Shown here: piece after piece, positions 10,876-21,018 of the stretch
How positions within the stretch are numbered: position 1 is the stretch's first letter
Layout of the letters: each line of letters begins with the position of its first letter
From: Methylocaldum marinum
Lineage (GTDB): Bacteria; Pseudomonadota; Gammaproteobacteria; Methylococcales; Methylococcaceae
Assembly (NCBI RefSeq): GCF_003584645.1
Contig: NZ_AP017928.1
Location: 3,634,395-3,698,394, forward strand
Direction: 5' to 3'
DNA: 64,000 nt
Notes under the pieces: generated by a model
Told to the model about the DNA's origin: nothing
The model's database searches: none
Seen by the model: the letters and a program-made list of their open reading frames with translations, nothing else
Translations under genes and position numbers: made by a program

Positions 10876-11493
10876 CTAGCGGGGCAGTCCCAGAGCTTCT
10901 TGGGATTTTGGAAAATCGGATCCCACGCTCACGACGAAACTCGTCACCTCGGAAATGTCGAGGTCGGACTTGACCACCTTCGATTCGTGCACGATGACCG
11001 TGAATCCATTCGTTGGGTTCGGTGAAGTAGGCACGTACAGGACGTAACGATCGCCCTCCCGATTCGTGACGTAGGCCGGCAGCCACATCCCATCCTTGGG
11101 GTATTCCACGTATACGATTTCCCGTTTCTGTGCGTCCGGCTTGCTGCGAAACATATCGACGATCTTTTTCGTTACCCGATAAACCGTGCTTAAGAACGGC
11201 ACTCTCGCTATTGCGAGGTCAACCAGGGAAAGAACCAGGGAATGGCGCCGTTTATTGACGGTATGGCCGATATACGTGAGTAGGCCGAAAACGCCTGCGA
11301 AAGCAAGAAACGTTAGACCGTAATTGCCGACCGCCTCTTGCACGCCGAATACCGTGCTCAGAATCAGATGGGCGAGGAATATGACGATCTGCGCCACAAC
11401 AATGATCGGCAGCACCGCCAGAGTGCCGATCAAGAAATTGTTCAAGGCGACCCTCGTGAGGTGCTTGGCTTCTGCAAAATTACTCGGCGCCAT
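10876..11493 (-). CDS. DUF502 family membrane protein
   Basis: 205 residues of the DUF502 family, function unknown. Two hydrophobic segments are visible, at about residues 17-45 and 58-78, then the conserved VPFLSTVYRVTKKIVD region and a cytoplasmic or periplasmic beta-rich part with NPTNGF. It lies 97 nt downstream of the ATPase fusion gene on the same strand, so co-transcription is possible but not shown. Confidence 0.8.
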   Translation of the reverse strand: MAPSNFAEAKHLTRVALNNFLIGTLAVLPIIVVAQIVIFLAHLILSTVFGVQEAVGNYGLTFLAFAGVFGLLTYIGHTVNKRRHSLVLSLVDLAIARVPFLSTVYRVTKKIVDMFRSKPDAQKREIVYVEYPKDGMWLPAYVTNREGDRYVLYVPTSPNPTNGFTVIVHESKVVKSDLDISEVTSFVVSVGSDFPKSQEALGLPR

Positions 11494-11590
11494 GAGTGCT
11501 CTCCCTAGATGTCCGATTTGCCGACTGTTAGACCACCCCTCTCGCGAGATTGATCACCCGCGTCGCGCACGGCCGAAGGCGACAAGCTTT

Positions 11591-14500
11591 TCACCGACGC
11601 AGTCCGCCTTCGTGGCTGCCGAACCAGCCGCGCCGAATCATCCATTTGGCTGCTTCCAAAATCGGGACTATGGTGGCCGACGCTCCCAGCACTACCGCCC
11701 ATTCGATTCCGGACAGCCCGCGTGTACCGAATGCGCCCTGAAAGAACGGCACATAAACTATGCCAAGGAGCAACATCGCCTCCCAAACGATAGCCAAATT
11801 CAGCCATTTGTTCGCGAACGGCCGACGAAACACGGAAAAATGGTCCGACCGAAAATTATAGGCCTTGAAGAACTCGATCGAGACCAGCGTCGCGAACGTC
11901 ACCGTCATCGCCTTGGAAAGCTCTTCGCCGTTGCGCAACGCCCATACGAAGACGCCAAGATTGACCAGAGTCGACCACATGCCCCCGATCAACATCAGCG
12001 AAACCACCCGCAAGCTGAAAATCCCCTGCCTCGGATCGCGGGGCTTTTGCCTCATCAAAGCCTCGTCCATCGGATCGACTGCCAAGGCCAAAGCCGGAAG
12101 CCCGTCGGTTGCCAGATTCACGTAAAGAATTTGCACGGCGCTTAAAGGCAGCGGCAACCCTGCCAGGGTAGCGCCAGCCATGAGCCCGATTTCCCCGATA
12201 TTCGAAGACAATAAATACATCAAGTATTTCTTGATGTTACTGAAAATCCCCCGTCCTTCCTCCACGGCGGCGACGATGGAAGCGAAATTGTCGTCGGTGA
12301 GCATCATCGCCGCAGCCTCCTTGGACACGTCGGTGCCGGTGATACCCATGGCGACGCCGATATCGGCCTGTTTGAGAGCCGGCGCGTCGTTTACGCCGTC
12401 GCCGGTCATGGCGACAATGTGGCCTTGGTCCTGCAGAACTTGAACGATGCGAATCTTGTGCTCGGGAGCCACACGAGCGAACACTTCGATTTGCCTGACC
12501 GTCCGCGCGAGTTCTTCATCGCTCATCGCATCCAGCTCGACTCCGGTAGCCACTCGCCCGCTTTTCAAAATGCCCAGCTCACGGGCGACCGAACGGGCAG
12601 TGGCCGGATGATCCCCGGTGATCATAACGACCTTGATGCCCGCCTTTTCGCAAGTGGCGATCGCGGATTTCGACTCGGGACGCGGCGGATCGATCATTCC
12701 GACCAGCCCCAGGAAACACATGTCATGCTCGGCGGTTTCGAGCGAAGCCTGATCCTTTCGCGCCACCGCCAGCACACGGAGTGCCTCGCCCGCCATCCGT
12801 TCGGCCTCGGCCAAGATGGCTTTGCGCGTCGCATCATCCAGCGGTACTTCACCCTCTGCGCTCGTCCAGCGGTCGCAGGCGTTTAGGATGACTTCCAGAG
12901 CGCCTTTGGCATAGGCGATCCGTCCGCCGTCGCCATTCTCATGGAGCGTGGTCATCCGCTTGGATTCCGAGGTAAAAGGTATTTCGCCCACCCGCGGAAA
13001 CCGGCGATCCAGCTCGGATGGCTTCAACCCGGCTTTTGCGGCAGCGACGACCAACGCACCTTCCGTTGGGTCGCCTTGAATCCCCCAACGCCCGTCTACG
13101 GTTCGAACCACGCCCGCATCACTCGCCAGTGCAGCTGCTTGAAGCAGCGCCTTTACCGGAGGGGGCGGAGCGACTTCGCGCGCTTTCTCAAGAAACCGTC
13201 CGACCGGTTCATAACCTGCCCCGGTAACGCTCAACAAGTCTCCCGCAGCCCAAATCTTGCGTACCGTCATTTCGTCCTTGGTCAAGGTTCCGGTCTTGTC
13301 CGAACAAATGACGGACGTACTGCCCAAGGTCTCCACCGCGGGCAAACGACGTATGAGCGCATGACGCCTGACCATCCGACGGGCACCGATGGCCAGAGAA
13401 ATCGTCACCACGGCGGGCAGAGCTTCAGGCACGACAGCGACCGCCAGCGCAATGCCGAAAATCAGCATCTGTTCGAAAGGCTCGCCCCGCAAAATACCCA
13501 GAGAAACGATGACGGCGACGATGAAAACGGCGGCGACAGCCAGGACATTCCCAACCTTGTCGAGACTCTTCTGCAGCGGCGTCTCGCGCTGTTCCGCCCC
13601 GCGCAGGAGACCCACGATACGCCCGAACTCGGTTTTCATTCCGGTGGCGACAACCACCCCCTGGCCGCGCCCATAGGTCACCGCCGTGCCGGCAAATCCC
13701 ATGTTCAGTCGATCGCCGATGGCCAACTCGGGATCATCGAGCGGCACCGTGCGTTTTTCCACAGGCGTCGACTCGCCCGTCAAAGGCGCCTCATCGACCT
13801 GGAGATTCACGGACTCGATCAGGCGCAAATCGGCCGGAATGCGATTGCCGGTCTGGAGTCGGACGATATCGCCCGGAACCAGATAGCGTGCCGGTATTTC
13901 GACGAATTTGCCGCCGCGCAGCACGCTCGCCGTTGGCGCCGCCATCTGCTGCAAGGCCTCCATCGCACGCTCGGCGCGGTATTCCTGAAAAAACCCCAGC
14001 AACACGGCGAACAAAATGATCACTGCAATGACGATGGATTCGACGGTATGCCCCAAATAGGCCGAAAAACCGATAGCGACCAGCAGGATAATGACCAGAA
14101 CGCTCTTGAACTGCGACAGAAAAAGCCAGAACGCCGAAACGCTCCTGCCCTGCTCGATTTCGTTGAATCCGTGCTCGGCGAGGCGATGGCCCGCCTCCTC
14201 TTCGGTCAATCCTTCCGAACCCGACCGAACCGCCTCATAAGTTTGTTCGATCGTCTTGGAATGCCATGCCGACAGCGGTTCCGGTTCCTTCGCCGACACT
14301 GCGCCTGCATCGGCACGATCCAAACAATTCCTCACAAAGCGCCAATGGAATCCGATTCCGGCCAGCACAGCGATGTGGAACAACTCATGCGGCCCCAACA
14401 CCCCGCCGACAAGCACCGGCCACCGAAAAAAGTCCAGAACGGCACCCGAGGTATAGGCCAGTGCGCTGAAAAGCATCGGTCTGAAGAACGAAAAACCGAA

Positions 14501-14968
14501 TCGGCGCCAGACGGCGATGCCCGACACCAGCCCCAGCCAGCCCAGCCCCAAATACAATGTCAGACCGAGCGATTCCGGGATGTCTTCAAAGAAAATGACC
14601 TTGAGCGTGAGACCGGTAATCGCCAAGCCCCAAACCAGGAGCAAAACGCCCCAACGCCAAAAACCGGTGAAAAGAATGGAATGTACCGGGGTAAAGCTTC
14701 CCGCGATCAACAAAAAGATTGCGGCATGGTCCAATCGCTGCAATACCGCGCGTCCTGCCCCGCCAACGGACAACAGATGGAACACTCCGCTCATGGACAG
14801 GAGAAAGATGCAGGTAAAGACGAATACCGAAACACCCAGTACGTGGCTGAGCTTGCCCTTGGCCCGGCGAATCAGAAAGAATCCCAGAACGGTGAATACA
14901 CCCGCGGCCAACAAGTGCATGAGAGAACTTACGGGATCGGCAAAACCTGGAATCGAATAAGTCTCCAT
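11591..14968 (-). CDS. Hemolysin-III (PAQR-like) / P2A-type cation ATPase fusion
   Basis: One uninterrupted 1125-codon frame joining two membrane proteins. Residues 1-215 are a seven-helix HlyIII/PAQR domain with its putative metal ligands: Ser60 and His64 in SGVFH, Asp80 in RLDH, His194 and His198 in HELFH. After a linker of about 20 residues, 235-1125 form a complete P-type ATPase. It has TGES (397-400), PEALP in the M4 helix (514-518), the phosphorylation site DKTGTLT (Asp557), hinge TGDGVNDAPA, and NLATDGLPA in M6, which is SERCA/PMR1-like and suggests calcium or manganese export. Transport direction and ion are inferred from family only. Stand-alone HlyIII proteins are about 210 residues and such ATPases about 900, so both halves look full length. 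Confidence 0.9.
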   Translation of the reverse strand: METYSIPGFADPVSSLMHLLAAGVFTVLGFFLIRRAKGKLSHVLGVSVFVFTCIFLLSMSGVFHLLSVGGAGRAVLQRLDHAAIFLLIAGSFTPVHSILFTGFWRWGVLLLVWGLAITGLTLKVIFFEDIPESLGLTLYLGLGWLGLVSGIAVWRRFGFSFFRPMLFSALAYTSGAVLDFFRWPVLVGGVLGPHELFHIAVLAGIGFHWRFVRNCLDRADAGAVSAKEPEPLSAWHSKTIEQTYEAVRSGSEGLTEEEAGHRLAEHGFNEIEQGRSVSAFWLFLSQFKSVLVIILLVAIGFSAYLGHTVESIVIAVIILFAVLLGFFQEYRAERAMEALQQMAAPTASVLRGGKFVEIPARYLVPGDIVRLQTGNRIPADLRLIESVNLQVDEAPLTGESTPVEKRTVPLDDPELAIGDRLNMGFAGTAVTYGRGQGVVVATGMKTEFGRIVGLLRGAEQRETPLQKSLDKVGNVLAVAAVFIVAVIVSLGILRGEPFEQMLIFGIALAVAVVPEALPAVVTISLAIGARRMVRRHALIRRLPAVETLGSTSVICSDKTGTLTKDEMTVRKIWAAGDLLSVTGAGYEPVGRFLEKAREVAPPPPVKALLQAAALASDAGVVRTVDGRWGIQGDPTEGALVVAAAKAGLKPSELDRRFPRVGEIPFTSESKRMTTLHENGDGGRIAYAKGALEVILNACDRWTSAEGEVPLDDATRKAILAEAERMAGEALRVLAVARKDQASLETAEHDMCFLGLVGMIDPPRPESKSAIATCEKAGIKVVMITGDHPATARSVARELGILKSGRVATGVELDAMSDEELARTVRQIEVFARVAPEHKIRIVQVLQDQGHIVAMTGDGVNDAPALKQADIGVAMGITGTDVSKEAAAMMLTDDNFASIVAAVEEGRGIFSNIKKYLMYLLSSNIGEIGLMAGATLAGLPLPLSAVQILYVNLATDGLPALALAVDPMDEALMRQKPRDPRQGIFSLRVVSLMLIGGMWSTLVNLGVFVWALRNGEELSKAMTVTFATLVSIEFFKAYNFRSDHFSVFRRPFANKWLNLAIVWEAMLLLGIVYVPFFQGAFGTRGLSGIEWAVVLGASATIVPILEAAKWMIRRGWFGSHEGGLRR

Positions 14969-15172
14969 AGCGGGTCGGCCGTTAATAAAGCTAGGAAAAA
15001 ACGCCGGCGTCCGTGCGACGGGTTTGTGGAGCGGATAAAACGCTGCGCCGGACCGGCGAACGCATCAGCAGTCCCATCGTCACCGAGAAATCCGGCCTCG
15101 GACGACGCTCAGATTCGAAATATGATCGATGGGACCGTAGCGGCTTGCGGATTGCCGCTGCCCGAACCAAGA

Positions 15173-16606
15173 TTACTGTAATTTTTTCTTGAGCAGTTCG
15201 TTCAACTGCTGCGGATTGGCCTTGCCTTGGGTCGCCTTCATGGCTTGCCCGACAAAAAATCCGAACAGCTTATCCTTTCCCGCCCGGTACTGCGCCAGCT
15301 GCTCCGGATTCGCGGCGATGATTTCGTCGATAATTTTCTCGATGGCTCCGGTATCGGTGATTTGTTTCAGACCTTGCTTCTCGATAATGGCATCGGCGGT
15401 GTCGCCCGACTCCCACAGCGCTTCGAAGACTTGCTTGGCCAGTTTTCCGGAGATCGTATTATCGGCGATGCGTCGAATGAGCCCCGCGAGGCGAGACGCT
15501 TCGACCGGACTCTTCTCGATTTCCAGGCCAGCCTTGTTAAGTGCACCGGACAAATCGCCCATGACCCAGTTCGCGCACAATTTGGGATCGCTCCCCGCCG
15601 ACTCCGCAACCACGGCTTCGTAATAATCGGCAAGCTCTCGGGTTGCGGTCAGCACGATCGCGTCGTAATCGTTCAACCCGTACTGGGACTTGAAACGGTC
15701 GCGCTTTTCATCCGGCAACTCCGGCAAATCCTTGCGTACGTCCTCGATGAAATCGCTCGAGATCTCCAGAGGCAGCAGGTCGGGATCGGGGAAATAGCGG
15801 TAATCGTTCGCCTCTTCCTTGGTGCGCATAGAGCGGGTTTCATCCTTGTTGGCATCGTACAGGCGAGTTTCCTGCACCACTTGCCCACCGCCCTCGAGAA
15901 GTTCGATCTGCCGTTCGATTTCGTAATTGATCGCGCGCTCCACGAAGCGGAACGAGTTCAGGTTCTTGATTTCGGCGCGCGTACCGAACTTTTCCTGGCC
16001 CCTGGGACGCACCGAAACATTCGCGTCACAACGAAACGATCCTTCCTGCATGTTGCCGTCACAAATTTCCAGATATCGGACCAGGGCATGGAGCTTTTTC
16101 ATGTAAGCCACCGCCTCCTTGGCCGAGCGAAGATCCGGCTCGGACACGATTTCCAAAAGCGGCGTACCGGCGCGATTCAAATCGATTCCCGTGAAGCCGT
16201 GAAAATCCTCGTGCAAGGACTTGCCGGCATCCTCTTCGAGGTGAGCGCGAGTGATTCCGACGGTTTTCTCGACGCCGTCAAACGAAATGTTCAAGTGTCC
16301 CGTGCTCACTACCGGAAGATCGTACTGGCTGATTTGATAGCCTTTGGGCAAATCCGGATAGAAGTAATTTTTGCGTGCGAAGACCGAAAACGATGCCACG
16401 CGCGCTCCGATGGCGAGGCCGAATTTGACCGCCATTCGCACCGCTTCTCGGTTCAACACCGGCAACACTCCCGGAAGCCCCAAATCCACCGCGCAGGCCT
16501 GGGTATTCGGCTCGGCGCCGTAAGCCGTCGCCGCACCCGAAAAAATCTTGGATTTAGTAGCGAGTTGGGCGTGAATTTCCAACCCGATGACCGTTTCCCA
16601 TTCCAT
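15173..16606 (-). CDS. gatB: Asp/Glu-tRNA amidotransferase subunit B
   Basis: tRNA-binding kinase/transamidation subunit of GatCAB, which converts Glu-tRNA(Gln) and/or Asp-tRNA(Asn) to the amide forms. 477 residues. Visible are the N-terminal [13 protein letters not shown], the [18 protein letters not shown] segment and the C-terminal YqeY-like helical tail ending [18 protein letters not shown] precedes the ATG. It begins 9 nt after the gatA stop in the order gatC-gatA-gatB. About 200 nt between its stop and the ATPase start show no feature I recognise. Confidence 0.98.
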   Translation of the reverse strand: MEWETVIGLEIHAQLATKSKIFSGAATAYGAEPNTQACAVDLGLPGVLPVLNREAVRMAVKFGLAIGARVASFSVFARKNYFYPDLPKGYQISQYDLPVVSTGHLNISFDGVEKTVGITRAHLEEDAGKSLHEDFHGFTGIDLNRAGTPLLEIVSEPDLRSAKEAVAYMKKLHALVRYLEICDGNMQEGSFRCDANVSVRPRGQEKFGTRAEIKNLNSFRFVERAINYEIERQIELLEGGGQVVQETRLYDANKDETRSMRTKEEANDYRYFPDPDLLPLEISSDFIEDVRKDLPELPDEKRDRFKSQYGLNDYDAIVLTATRELADYYEAVVAESAGSDPKLCANWVMGDLSGALNKAGLEIEKSPVEASRLAGLIRRIADNTISGKLAKQVFEALWESGDTADAIIEKQGLKQITDTGAIEKIIDEIIAANPEQLAQYRAGKDKLFGFFVGQAMKATQGKANPQQLNELLKKKLQ

Positions 16607-16615
16607 ACAAACCTC

Positions 16616-18070
16616 TTATACGAAATCTTTCGGAGCCCGCCGGTGCCAATCGGTCGCGCGTTGATACCGGTGCGCGACGTTGAGCAAACGCGCCTCGGAA
16701 AAATAGTTCCCGATAATCTGCATGCCGACCGGCAAATTTTTGGAAAAACCGATGGGGATCGACATACCGGGGAGACCGGCCAGATTTACCGCAATCGTAT
16801 AAATGTCCGATAGGTACATGGCGATGGGGTCGGCGGTTTTTTCTCCCAAGCGGAACGCAACCGACGGAGAAGTCGGCCCCATGATGACGTCGACTTCCTC
16901 GAACGCCCGCTTGAAATCGTCGCTGATCAAGCGCCGTATCTTTTGTGCCTTGAGGTAATAGGCATCGTAGTAACCGGCGGATAGCGCATAAGTGCCGACG
17001 AGAATGCGCCGTTTGACCTCCTCCCCGAAACCTTCGCCGCGAGAGCGCATGTAGAGATCATGCAAGTCCTTCGGATCCTTGCAACGATATCCGAAGCGGA
17101 CCCCGTCGTACCGGGCCAGATTGGATGAACACTCGGCCGGCGCCACGATGTAATAAGCAGGCACCGACAGCTTCATATTGGGCAACGAAACCGGTTTAAC
17201 GGTCGCACCCAGCTTTCGATATTCGCCGATAGCTTCGTCGATCAGGCGCGCGATATCCGAGTCCAAACCCTCGTCGAAAAACTCTTTGGGCAAGCCTATC
17301 CTGAGACCTTCCAAATTTTCGTCGAGCGAGGCGGAATAGTTCGGTACCGGCCGATCCACGCTGGTGGAATCCTTTTCGTCGAATCCGGCCATGACCTGCA
17401 ACATCAGCGCGCAATCTTCCGCCGTTCGCGCCATGGGACCGCCCTGATCGAGGCTGGATGCGAAAGCGATCATCCCCCAGCGGGAAACCAGACCATAGGT
17501 TGGCTTCAAACCGGTGATGCCGCAAAAGGACGCCGGCTGGCGGATCGATCCGCCGGTATCGGTTCCGGTGGCACCCGGCGTCAGCCGCGCCGCGACCGAG
17601 GCCGCCGAGCCACCCGACGAACCGCCGGGAACGGTGTCGGTATCCCAGGGATTCCTGACCGGTCCGAAATAGCTCGTCTCGTTGGATGACCCCATGGCAA
17701 ACTCATCCATATTGAGCTTGCCCAGCATGACGCTTCCCGCCTGCTTGAATCGCTCGACCACCGTGGCATCGTACGGGGCGATAAAATTGTCCAGCATCTT
17801 CGAGCCGCAGCTCGTCTTCACGCCCTTGGTACAGAAAATGTCTTTCTGAGCGATAGGAACGCCGGTCAAGGCGCCGGCCGAACCGCGCGCAATCGCCTCG
17901 TCGGCCGCTTTGGCCTGCTGCAGCGCCGGCTCTTCGGTAACGGTGACAAAGGAATTGAGTTGTGGATCGTAATGCCGGATACGTGAGAGAAAAGACTGCG
18001 TCAACTCGATGCTGCTGAATTCTTTCTTCTTGAGTCCGTCAGCTAATTCGGCAATGGTTTTGTCATGCAT
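16616..18070 (-). CDS. gatA: Asp/Glu-tRNA amidotransferase subunit A
   Basis: Amidase subunit releasing ammonia from glutamine for the GatCAB reaction. 484 residues from the ATG at 18070; an earlier in-frame codon would add 41 residues unrelated to the family and is rejected. The amidase signature is visible: catalytic Lys in AQKDIF, then GGSSGGSAA with the cis-Ser/Ser pair. It lies between gatC (70 nt upstream) and gatB. Confidence 0.97.
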   Translation of the reverse strand: MHDKTIAELADGLKKKEFSSIELTQSFLSRIRHYDPQLNSFVTVTEEPALQQAKAADEAIARGSAGALTGVPIAQKDIFCTKGVKTSCGSKMLDNFIAPYDATVVERFKQAGSVMLGKLNMDEFAMGSSNETSYFGPVRNPWDTDTVPGGSSGGSAASVAARLTPGATGTDTGGSIRQPASFCGITGLKPTYGLVSRWGMIAFASSLDQGGPMARTAEDCALMLQVMAGFDEKDSTSVDRPVPNYSASLDENLEGLRIGLPKEFFDEGLDSDIARLIDEAIGEYRKLGATVKPVSLPNMKLSVPAYYIVAPAECSSNLARYDGVRFGYRCKDPKDLHDLYMRSRGEGFGEEVKRRILVGTYALSAGYYDAYYLKAQKIRRLISDDFKRAFEEVDVIMGPTSPSVAFRLGEKTADPIAMYLSDIYTIAVNLAGLPGMSIPIGFSKNLPVGMQIIGNYFSEARLLNVAHRYQRATDWHRRAPKDFV

Positions 18071-18140
18071 GAGATAGATCCGAAATCCAGAATATGCTCG
18101 AAACGGCCGACAGCCCACCGGCCTCGGCCGCTTCCATCGA

Positions 18141-18428
18141 TCACTCGATAACCTTGGGCACCAGATATAGCCCTGCTTCCACCAGGGGCGCACGGGCCTG
18201 GAACAACTCCCGCTGGTCGCTCTCGCTGACCGCGTCCGGCCTCAAGCGCTGGGCCTGATCCAGAGGGTGGGCCATCGGCGTGACCGCCGAGGTGTCAACG
18301 GCATTCATCTGTTCGACAAAATCCAGAATGCCTGTAAGATCTCGAGCGTAAGCGGCCGCTTTTTCCGAATCGATGGAAAGCCGTGCAAGCCAGGCGATCT
18401 TGTAGACTTGATCAATGTTTAGGGACAT
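18141..18428 (-). CDS. gatC: Asp/Glu-tRNA amidotransferase subunit C
   Basis: 95-residue wrapping subunit that stabilises GatA on GatB. Shows the family pattern [13 protein letters not shown] at the N-terminus and LRPDAVSES near the C-terminus. First gene of the gatCAB operon. It is divergent from mreB, with 99 nt between the two starts; a TATTAT box (minus strand, near 18458) is a possible -10 but its -35 is weak. Confidence 0.95.
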   Translation of the reverse strand: MSLNIDQVYKIAWLARLSIDSEKAAAYARDLTGILDFVEQMNAVDTSAVTPMAHPLDQAQRLRPDAVSESDQRELFQARAPLVEAGLYLVPKVIE

Positions 18429-18497
18429 GATTGCATCCGATGTTTCTTTCGGTCATATAATACCCCATATATCGCCTTTGTCGCCCCGGCACTCCCG

Positions 18498-19580
<1,083 letters not shown>

Positions 19581-19624
19581 AGTCGGCAATCCGCCGACGC
19601 GCGTCGTTTTAAGAGGATTGGGAT

Positions 19625-20509
19625 ATCAAACGGCTGTTCTCGCGAGGCTATTCACTCAACGTCCGCCTGCTGTTGTGCCTGGCGGCCGCATTTGTCTTGC
19701 TCGCCACGGAACAGCACGGACTCGTCCAGGCTGCGCGAACACCTTTTGCGTCCGCGACTTACCCGTTACAGCAAATCGTTAGCACCCCCGTACGTCTGGG
19801 ACAGCAAGTCATAGAATCCGTTTCCTCGTACACCAATCTGGTGACGGAAAACCAGAAGTTAAGAGAGGAACAGCTTCTCCTCAAAACAAAGCTGCTGAAA
19901 TTCGCCGCCCTCGAACAAGAAAACATCCGGTTGCGCGGACTTTTGGACACCTCTTTCAAGGTGGGCGAACAGGTATCGATCGCCGAACTGCTGTCGGTCA
20001 ACCTGGTTCCTTACGAGCATGTGGTCGTAGTCAACAAGGGATCCCGCTTGGGCGTCCATGCCGGCCAGCCCGTGTTCGATGCAAATGGCGTCGTGGGCCA
20101 GGTATTGCGAGTCGGACCTTACAGCGCTGAAGTCATGTTGATTACCGATCCGAATCACGCCATCCCGGTACAGGTAAACCGGAACGGTCTCCGTACGCTG
20201 GCTCTGGGTACCGGCCGGACCGACCGCCTTGCGCTGCCTTATCTTTCCAGCAACGCCGATATTCAGGTCGGCGATCTCCTGGTCACTTCAGGGCTAGGCG
20301 GCGTTTTTCCTTACGGCTACCCGGTCGCCACCGTAACGGATGTAGCGCCGCAGAAAACGGCGTTCGCAAAAGTGTCGGCCGCACCGGTGGCTCAACTCGA
20401 CCGAAACCGAGAATTGCTGTTGGTATGGAGCGACTCTCGTTCCATCCCGCGCATTGCTCCCGAACAAGAACAGCATCCGAACACTTTGCCTGCCAATGGC
20501 GACCGCTAA
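19625..20509 (+). CDS. mreC: Rod-shape-determining protein MreC (apparent ATC start)
   Basis: Periplasmic scaffold of the elongasome with one N-terminal membrane helix, a coiled coil (about residues 75-110) and two beta domains. From the ATC at 19625 the protein is 294 residues and begins IKRLFSRGYSLNVRLL, matching the usual MreC start of the form M-K-x-L-F-x-R-G. AAGAGG lies 8 nt upstream of that ATC. The first canonical start in frame is a TTG at 19673, which would remove 16 conserved-looking residues and begin inside the membrane helix. So either ATC is used or the base is an error or mutation of ATG. Downstream, mreD overlaps its 3' end by 14 nt. Confidence 0.9.
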   Translation: MKRLFSRGYSLNVRLLLCLAAAFVLLATEQHGLVQAARTPFASATYPLQQIVSTPVRLGQQVIESVSSYTNLVTENQKLREEQLLLKTKLLKFAALEQENIRLRGLLDTSFKVGEQVSIAELLSVNLVPYEHVVVVNKGSRLGVHAGQPVFDANGVVGQVLRVGPYSAEVMLITDPNHAIPVQVNRNGLRTLALGTGRTDRLALPYLSSNADIQVGDLLVTSGLGGVFPYGYPVATVTDVAPQKTAFAKVSAAPVAQLDRNRELLLVWSDSRSIPRIAPEQEQHPNTLPANGDR

Positions 20510-20990
20510 ATTGTCCTCCGCCGGACTGCTGGTAGTACCGTTGAGCCTGGTATTCGCCATGGCTCTACGCATTCTGCCCTTGCCTCATGAGCTATTCGTC
20601 TTCAACCCGGACTGGACCCTTTTGTTCCTGATTTACTGGATCATCGCAATACCCGACCGGGTCGGGGTCGGCACGGCCTGGCTCACGGGACTCTTCGTCG
20701 ACACTTTAACCGGCCGCATGTTGGGCCAGCACGCACTGGCTTATTCCATTATTGCCTATGCCAGCCTCCGATTGTATCGTCGCCTCCGCCTTTATCCGCT
20801 CCCTCAACAATCTCTCTGGATACTTCTATTCCTGCTGATCAGCCAATTTTTGGTCCTCTGGAGCCAAAATATAAAAAACATGCATGTCTTGAACTGGGTG
20901 TATTGGCTGCCATCATTTACCGGCGCATTCGCATGGCCGGCGGTATTGGTCACGCTCCGGCGGATCAGGCGCCATTTCGGCATCTTCTGA
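20496..20990 (+). CDS. mreD: Rod-shape-determining protein MreD
   Basis: Integral membrane elongasome protein, about 164 residues with five or six hydrophobic helices. The ATG at 20496, giving MATAKLSS, is preferred; it overlaps the end of mreC by 14 nt, suggesting coupling. The WTLLFLIYWIIAIPDRVGVG and FVDTLTGRMLGQHAL parts match the family. Followed by mrdA. Confidence 0.93.
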   Translation: MATAKLSSAGLLVVPLSLVFAMALRILPLPHELFVFNPDWTLLFLIYWIIAIPDRVGVGTAWLTGLFVDTLTGRMLGQHALAYSIIAYASLRLYRRLRLYPLPQQSLWILLFLLISQFLVLWSQNIKNMHVLNWVYWLPSFTGAFAWPAVLVTLRRIRRHFGIF

Positions 20991-21018
20991 GTTTTCGGGC
21001 ATGCGGTAACTGATCGCC

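Noticed and set aside
12941-15181. 746-codon open frame on the plus strand
   Set aside because: Lies wholly antisense to the ATPase fusion; its translation is rich in R, Q, H and N without any domain, typical of a shadow in GC-rich DNA.
15227-16813. 528-codon open frame on the plus strand
   Set aside because: Antisense shadow of gatB and the end of gatA; no recognisable motif, while the opposite strand encodes clear GatB signatures.
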